This document shows, one piece after another, positions 4,539 to 8,474 of a stretch of 8,474 bases of DNA. Positions within the stretch are counted from its first letter, which is position 1. Each line of letters begins with the position of its first letter. A program made the position numbers and the translations under genes. Origin of the DNA: Erwinia sp. Its GTDB lineage: Bacteria > Pseudomonadota > Gammaproteobacteria > Enterobacterales > Enterobacteriaceae. The notes under the pieces are model-generated. The model had not been told where the DNA came from. It saw nothing but the letters and a program-made list of their open reading frames with translations, and made no database searches. The stretch is taken from NCBI GenBank assembly GCA_003512805.1, contig DOOK01000089.1, positions 1 through 8,474 of the forward strand. The letters run 5' to 3'.

Positions 4539-7240
4539 TCCTCAAATCCTCCCCTGTCCCGGTAACTGCTGCGGGCGCGGGCCCGCGCCTGCCGCTCTTT
4601 TGCCTCCAGCCTGCGCATTACCTCATCAACAAGATCCTGCTGGTTCTGGCCCGGCTGCTGAACTATGGTGATGGGTGCGTGAATGCTGACCGGTGCCACA
4701 CTGCCACCGGCAGACGTCTGACTTGGTGCTTCTTGCCGGTACGCCTGCGCGGGCAGGCTCAGCGGGTGCAGCGGCTGAGCCTCCGCTGTCGTTCCGGCAC
4801 CGCCCAGCGTCAGCGCCGCCAGTGCCGCCAGCCGTGCGGTCCTCCGGCGGTTGGTCACGTTCGCCGGACCGCTGACCAGCTCCGGTCCGTTCTCACCGGC
4901 CACACCAAACTTGCCGGACGGGATAAAGCCGCCACTGTCGTACATGCCCGCAAACGCCGGAAAACCGCCCGGCGGCAGGGATACACCGCCCCCCGTTTTT
5001 GCCTGCGCCGCGCGCGGCAGCTGCGGGCCGCCGGACTTATCGGTGCCCGGCTTCAGAAAATCCGGCAGATAGTCGGTCAGTGACGACAGCTTGTTTTTAA
5101 TCGCATCCCATTTCTGGCTGATGCCCGCCATCAGTCCGTCAATCATCTGCGATCCGGCTTCCTGAAAACGCGCAGGCAGCGCCTTCACACCGGAAACAAT
5201 TTCCGCCCACTTTGTGCTGATGTAGGTGCGGATTGCGGTCCACACGCTGCTGACCTTTGTGCTAATCGCGTCCCACATGGCGGAAAGCTTCGGCCCCAGG
5301 GTGCCCCAGTTCTTCCAGATAATAAAAGCTCCGGCAGCGATCAGCCCAATAACGGCCAAAATCGGGTTCGCGAACATCAGTCTTCCCAACCACAGCACGC
5401 TTTTCCCCACGATGCCGAGGCCGCTTTTAATCAGCCCGAAGGCGCTGAATGCTTTTATCCCCAGCACGTTAAAGCTGAGTCGAAGCAGCGCCATCGGCCC
5501 CAGCACCGCAGCAAGGCCGATCATGAGTGTACCCAACGCCAGCACAATCACGGATATGACCGCCGCTGCCTTTACCAGCGTTCCCGCCAGCTCCTTGTTG
5601 TTTTCCACCCAGCGACGGGTCACGCCGGTGACTTTTTTCACCATGTTCATGATGTCCATGAGCGGCGTGCGCAGCGAGTCGCCCAGGCCGCTCATGGTGT
5701 TGGAAACGCCGGTTTTGGTCAGCATCCACTGCGCGGAAAGCGAGTCCTTATTAATGTCTGACTCTTTCTGCATGGAGCCTTTCGCCCCGTCGCCCTGCAT
5801 CAGTTGCAGCTGTCGCCTCAACTCCGGCATGTTGTTAGCGAGTTTGGCCGCATCCTTGCCGAACTCCTTACCGAAAACCATCGTCATGGCCGTTAGGCGC
5901 TTATCAGCAGGCAGGTTATTCACCTTTTCCAGCACGCGCTGGATAGTTCCCATCGCGTCCGTGGTCATCTGCTTTTCAATCTTTGCCGGATCGAGTTTCA
6001 GCAGCGCCATGCCACCCATAAACGACTTGCCCTGCATGGTCGCAACGGACAGCGCGCGCACCATAGCGTTCGCTGCACTGGCGGCGGTTTCCGATGTTGC
6101 GCCCAGGCTGAGGAATGTTGAGCCAAGCGCGGCGGCCTTGCGGTAGTCCAGCCTGTCAGCCACGCCGCCCATACGCTGCAGCACGTCGATGATGTCCGAA
6201 CCTTTGGACATGGCGTTATCGTCCAGGTAGTTCAGCGCATCGCCCAGCTGCTCAATGTTGCGTGTGGGGATTTTGTACAACTGCGCAATCTTGCCCAGCC
6301 CTTCAGCCAGCTCACCGGCGGGCAGCTCAAACGCGGTAGACGCCTTCGCCGCCGTGGTGGCAAAGGCCATCAGGTCGCGCTTCTGGTCCTCATAGGAATC
6401 ATTCTGGTTTGTCACGCCCATGCGCGCGCCGCCCTCAACCAGTGCGGCGTAATCCACCGCGCCGTTTTCCATCGGCAGCTGCTCACTGGCGGCTTTGATG
6501 GCGGCCTGCATGTCATAGAACTGCTTTGTACGGTTGCCGCTATCGTCGCGAAGCACGTTGACCTGCTTTGCAACACCCTTCATGGCGTCTTCCATTGCCG
6601 CTGAAGACTTCACGGCGGCCAGCACCGGCGCGCCCATTGCCAGCCCGGCGGCAGACGTTGCCGCACCGGCACCGGCCACGCGATCGCGCACCTCAAGCGA
6701 TCGGGAATATCGCTCGCGTACCGCGCTCAGTTTTGCCTGCCGTTCTCCCAGCTTTTTAAGCGCCAGCTGCTGCCGGTCAATGGCGGCGCGCGCCTCGTCC
6801 GACTGACTTTTAAGATCGCGCTGTGCCTGGCTCAGTTTCTTCGTGTCTATACCGGCAGCGCCCAGCGCCTCACGCTGACGCTGCACCGACAGGCGCAGCC
6901 CGTTGTAAGTCTGCTGCAGCTGGCTGGCGCGGTTTTTTGCCTGCTCCAGCACGCGGGCCTGCGCGGCGGTAGGCTTATTTGTTTCCGTAAACTGCACGGC
7001 CAGCCGCGCCGCTTCTTCGCGGGCGGCTTTAAGGTTATTCGCGGTAATGGCAAGCTGTGAGCGGGTCTTGCGAAAGCCGTCGATACGCCCGGCCTGAGCA
7101 TCCAGCCCTTTGAGGGTGTTGCGCGTGTCACGCAGTGTGCCAGCCAGCTCTCGCGTGCTGTCGCGGGCGCTGCGGAAGGGGCGCGTCAGCTTATCGACCG
7201 CGCCCAGAACGACCTGCAAACGCAGATTTTTATCACTCAT
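4535..7240 (-). CDS. T: P2 gpT-like tail tape measure protein
   Basis: The tape measure protein sets tail length and is threaded inside the tube during assembly. The start chosen is the ATG at 7240 (MSDKNLRLQVVLGAVDKLTRPFR..., as in P2 gpT), giving 901 residues against about 815 in P2. An upstream ATG at 7282 adds 14 codons that only shadow the end of E' and is unlikely. Residues about 26-186 are charged and helical, probably coiled coil. Residues about 215-490 resemble the TP901-type tape measure core (VDYAALVEGGARMGV, ELAEGLGKIAQLYKI). Two hydrophobic stretches (about 556-591 and 621-641) are the usual membrane-like segments, followed by Trp-containing helical repeats. GENGPELVSGP (783-793) is common near the C-terminus of tape measures. 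The start overlaps the E' stop by eight bases, so its translation is likely coupled to the frameshifted product. Only a weak AGGG lies upstream. Confidence 0.94.
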   Translation of the reverse strand: MSDKNLRLQVVLGAVDKLTRPFRSARDSTRELAGTLRDTRNTLKGLDAQAGRIDGFRKTRSQLAITANNLKAAREEAARLAVQFTETNKPTAAQARVLEQAKNRASQLQQTYNGLRLSVQRQREALGAAGIDTKKLSQAQRDLKSQSDEARAAIDRQQLALKKLGERQAKLSAVRERYSRSLEVRDRVAGAGAATSAAGLAMGAPVLAAVKSSAAMEDAMKGVAKQVNVLRDDSGNRTKQFYDMQAAIKAASEQLPMENGAVDYAALVEGGARMGVTNQNDSYEDQKRDLMAFATTAAKASTAFELPAGELAEGLGKIAQLYKIPTRNIEQLGDALNYLDDNAMSKGSDIIDVLQRMGGVADRLDYRKAAALGSTFLSLGATSETAASAANAMVRALSVATMQGKSFMGGMALLKLDPAKIEKQMTTDAMGTIQRVLEKVNNLPADKRLTAMTMVFGKEFGKDAAKLANNMPELRRQLQLMQGDGAKGSMQKESDINKDSLSAQWMLTKTGVSNTMSGLGDSLRTPLMDIMNMVKKVTGVTRRWVENNKELAGTLVKAAAVISVIVLALGTLMIGLAAVLGPMALLRLSFNVLGIKAFSAFGLIKSGLGIVGKSVLWLGRLMFANPILAVIGLIAAGAFIIWKNWGTLGPKLSAMWDAISTKVSSVWTAIRTYISTKWAEIVSGVKALPARFQEAGSQMIDGLMAGISQKWDAIKNKLSSLTDYLPDFLKPGTDKSGGPQLPRAAQAKTGGGVSLPPGGFPAFAGMYDSGGFIPSGKFGVAGENGPELVSGPANVTNRRRTARLAALAALTLGGAGTTAEAQPLHPLSLPAQAYRQEAPSQTSAGGSVAPVSIHAPITIVQQPGQNQQDLVDEVMRRLEAKERQARARARSSYRDRGGFEE

Positions 7241-7675
7241 CGCTGGCCCTGTGTCGCAGGATTGCTTTGTGCCGCCACTCAAGAACCTCGGTCAGCGTCA
7301 TGGACTCGGTAACGGAGGGCGGCCAGTGAAAGACGGTGGCGATATCCGCCACCAGATCGTCTACCGTCAGGCCGTCGCTAAATCCGACAGGACCGACTTC
7401 TTCAGCAAAAAAGTGACTACCTCTACCGACAGGCTCACCAGATCGGCGGGGTCCATTTCGTTAATTTCCGCTGTGGTCAGCGCCGGGGTGGTGATACGCG
7501 GCAGCACGGTGATCAGTGCATTCACGTCCATGTCCAGCAGCGCCTGCAGGCGGGTGCCGCGCAGCGCACCGGACTGCGGCTTGCGCACGGTGACGGAGGT
7601 GATTTCTGTTTTACCGCGCAGGATCGGGGTGTCCAGCTCAACGGTTTTTTCATTTGGAGCGGTTTTATCAGTCAT
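7233..7675 (-). CDS. E': Tail assembly chaperone gpE-E' made by -1 ribosomal frameshift
   Basis: P2-like phages make a short gpE and, by -1 slipping of some ribosomes, a longer E-E' fusion that guides tail tube assembly around the tape measure, like lambda G and GT. Here the slippery heptamer T TTT TTG (7412-7406) lies in the E frame as ACT TTT TTG. After 90 E codons, slipping gives FAEEVGPVGFSDG and onward through a typical E' sequence with FHWPPSVTESMTLTEVLEW and RHKAILRHRASDE, stopping at TGA 7235-7233. The fusion has 147 residues, against about 142 in P2. The E' region has no start codon of its own with a binding site. Its stop lies within the first codons of T, a common coupling arrangement. 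Confidence 0.85.
7367..7675 (-). CDS. E: P2 gpE-like tail assembly protein
   Basis: This is the unshifted product of the E/E' pair, an assembly chaperone that acts before the tape measure is packed. It has 102 residues (P2 gpE about 91), with EKTVELDTPILRGKTEITSV near the start, then RGTRLQALLDMDVNALITVLPRIT and LTTAEINEMDPADLVSLS, all typical of this family. Translation starts at ATG 7675 with a weak GGAA about seven bases upstream. The frame ends at TGA 7369-7367, 13 codons past the slippery site. It follows FII after 56 bases that contain a hairpin. Confidence 0.92.
   Translation of the reverse strand: MTDKTAPNEKTVELDTPILRGKTEITSVTVRKPQSGALRGTRLQALLDMDVNALITVLPRITTPALTTAEINEMDPADLVSLSVEVVTFLLKKSVLSDLATA
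7406..7412 (-). promoter_or_regulatory. -1 frameshift slippery heptamer TTTTTTG
   Basis: The heptamer T TTT TTG sits in the correct phase of gpE (ACT TTT TTG CTG). It has the same T6G form known from P2 E/E'. A slip back by one base opens the E' frame to its stop at 7233. Confidence 0.85.
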
Positions 7676-7704
7676 GCTGCTTTTCCGTTAAAAAGAGAGA
7701 TAAG

Positions 7705-7725
7705 CGGCAGGCTTAGCGCCTGCCG
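7705..7725 (-). terminator. Hairpin between FII and E, possible attenuator
   Basis: An 8-bp GC-rich perfect stem (CGGCAGGC with GCCTGCCG, 5-base loop) lies in the 56-base gap between FII and E. On the minus strand it is followed by CTTATCTCTCTTTTT, a pyrimidine-rich but broken T tract. It could end part of the transcripts, or protect the 3' end of FI-FII mRNA so that the abundant sheath and tube proteins are made in excess over tail-assembly proteins. It is not a full terminator in form. Confidence 0.45.
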
Positions 7726-7731
7726 GGGTGA

Positions 7732-8247
7732 TTACAGGCCCAGCGCGTTGCGGTGCGCTTCCATCATGTCGGTCCCGCCCACGATTTCGATCATGTTTAC
7801 CAGATCGCACTCATAGAGCACTTCACCGTTGATGGTCAGCTTTGCGTAACTGTTGGTGCCGGACACTTTGGTGGTGCTGGATTCGCCGGTTTTCCATTCG
7901 CCGGAATCCAGCTCTTTATAGCGTCCGCGCGTGACCAGCTCGACCGCCTGCACTTCGCCGGTATCGTCGCGCTGAATGGAGCCGGTAAAGCGCAGCTGAA
8001 TGCCGTCCACGGTGGTGGTGCCCATCTGCTTAAACAGCTGCGATTCAGTGCCACCAATGGTGAATTCCGTGTCCAGCGCGCCATCGTCCAGGCCCATGTC
8101 GATGTCCACAGCACCGGCCATGCCACCACCGCGATACTTCTCAAACTTGCGGGTGAATTTCGGCAGCGTCACGGACTCAACCAGCCCCTGCCAGTTGTTG
8201 CCTGCGTTGAACATGTTCAGATGCTTGAGTTTGCGGGGTAATGCCAT
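7732..8247 (-). CDS. FII: P2 gpFII-like major tail tube protein
   Basis: gpFII stacks as hexameric rings to form the inner tube of contractile P2-type tails. The product has 171 residues (P2 gpFII about 172) and family features throughout: start MALPRKLKHLNMFNAGNNWQ, TLPKFTRKFEKYRGGGMAGA (27-46), a DIDMGLDDG stretch, FTGSIQRDDTG (87-97), RGRYKELDSGEWK and the ending EIVGGTDMMEAHRNALGL. The ATG at 8247 has AAGGAG eight bases upstream; this binding site overlaps the FI stop codon (TAAGGAG), so FI and FII are probably translated in sequence from one mRNA. The next gene, E, follows after a hairpin. Confidence 0.95.
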   Translation of the reverse strand: MALPRKLKHLNMFNAGNNWQGLVESVTLPKFTRKFEKYRGGGMAGAVDIDMGLDDGALDTEFTIGGTESQLFKQMGTTTVDGIQLRFTGSIQRDDTGEVQAVELVTRGRYKELDSGEWKTGESSTTKVSGTNSYAKLTINGEVLYECDLVNMIEIVGGTDMMEAHRNALGL

Positions 8248-8259
8248 CTTTCCGTCTCC

Positions 8260-8474
8260 TTATGCGCTGACGCGGCTGCTGAAGTCGACCAGGTACTGGT
8301 CAGTGATGCGCTGGCGCAGCAGCAGATTTTCCAATGGCGGCACCGGCGTATAGTCATAGTCAATCAGCAGCTTGCCCGCCTTAAGCGTGTCCTTGTCGTT
8401 CACGCTCTCGTCCAGCCAGCAGTCCGCGCCAATCAGATAGCCTTGGTTTACCAGGCTGCGCAGCTTCGCGCGGA
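8260..8474 (-). CDS. FI: P2 gpFI-like tail sheath protein, C-terminal end (partial)
   Basis: The sheath protein surrounds the tube and contracts on infection. Only the last 70 residues are in the window, and the gene runs off the right edge. They match the family end closely: [57 protein letters not shown] and the final SRVSA. The stop TAA is at 8262-8260 and overlaps the FII ribosome binding site. In P2 the late promoter of this operon (PF) lies upstream of FI, hence outside the window. Confidence 0.95.
   Translation of the reverse strand, partial: RAKLRSLVNQGYLIGADCWLDESVNDKDTLKAGKLLIDYDYTPVPPLENLLLRQRITDQYLVDFSSRVSA

Noticed and set aside
5226..6146. 306-residue plus-strand open frame opposite T
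   Set aside because: It is antisense to a well-supported tape measure gene and is explained by that gene's codon bias.
7241..7282. Upstream start for T adding MSGGTKQSCDTGPA
   Set aside because: These codons lie within E' in another frame, while P2-like gpT proteins begin at MSD(K/N)NLRLQV.
1..8474. CRISPR array, toxin-antitoxin pair, retron or P2-type moron cargo
   Set aside because: No regular spaced repeats, reverse transcriptase or extra gene is found between D, ogr and the att core, or elsewhere in the window.

Overview
The window looks like enterobacterial chromosome (Enterobacterales) at an integration hotspot. This rests on the close P2/186-like character of the tail genes, an IS3-family insertion sequence with enterobacterial-type transposase, and the 3' half of a tRNA-Ile(CAU) gene, the kind of gene (ileY) that coliphage 186 uses for integration. 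No species is assigned; the calls come from reading the sequence and remembered family features, not from a database search.

Layout, left to right. (1) 1-906: right-hand part of an IS3-family element (IS407-group-like) with the tail of orfA and a nearly complete orfB. OrfB keeps its DDE residues but is broken near its C-terminus by a one-base deletion. (2) 907-1002: the last ~31 codons of an unidentified gene, cut off on the left by the IS and overlapping the end of the integrase gene tail to tail. (3) 990-2294, minus strand: a 434-residue tyrosine recombinase with an N-terminal DUF4102-type arm-binding domain, probably starting at TTG. (4) 2295-2672: a 378-base stretch without a protein gene. 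It holds a likely int promoter, a perfect 12-bp palindrome, an AT-rich segment with a near-consensus IHF site, the 47-bp tRNA-Ile 3' half (attachment core), a rightward terminator, a TGGCAGCA direct repeat and the leftward terminator of ogr. (5) 2673-8474, all on the minus strand: the distal end of a P2-like late tail operon in the standard order FI (partial), FII, E, E' (by -1 frameshift), T, U, D, then ogr.

The tail genes form one compact operon: sheath, tube, assembly chaperones, tape measure, gpU and hub protein, with 4-bp ATGA overlaps at T/U and U/D. Ogr, the zinc-finger activator of P2-type late promoters, closes the module with its own probable sigma70 promoter and a strong UUCG-loop terminator. 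No cargo gene lies between ogr and the attachment core.

The most informative point is the geometry at 2480-2526. The tRNA fragment has the integrase on its 5' side and the prophage tail module on its 3' side. That fits either two elements in tandem sharing one att site, or a true attP between ogr and int. I see no convincing new biological system; everything assignable belongs to known families.
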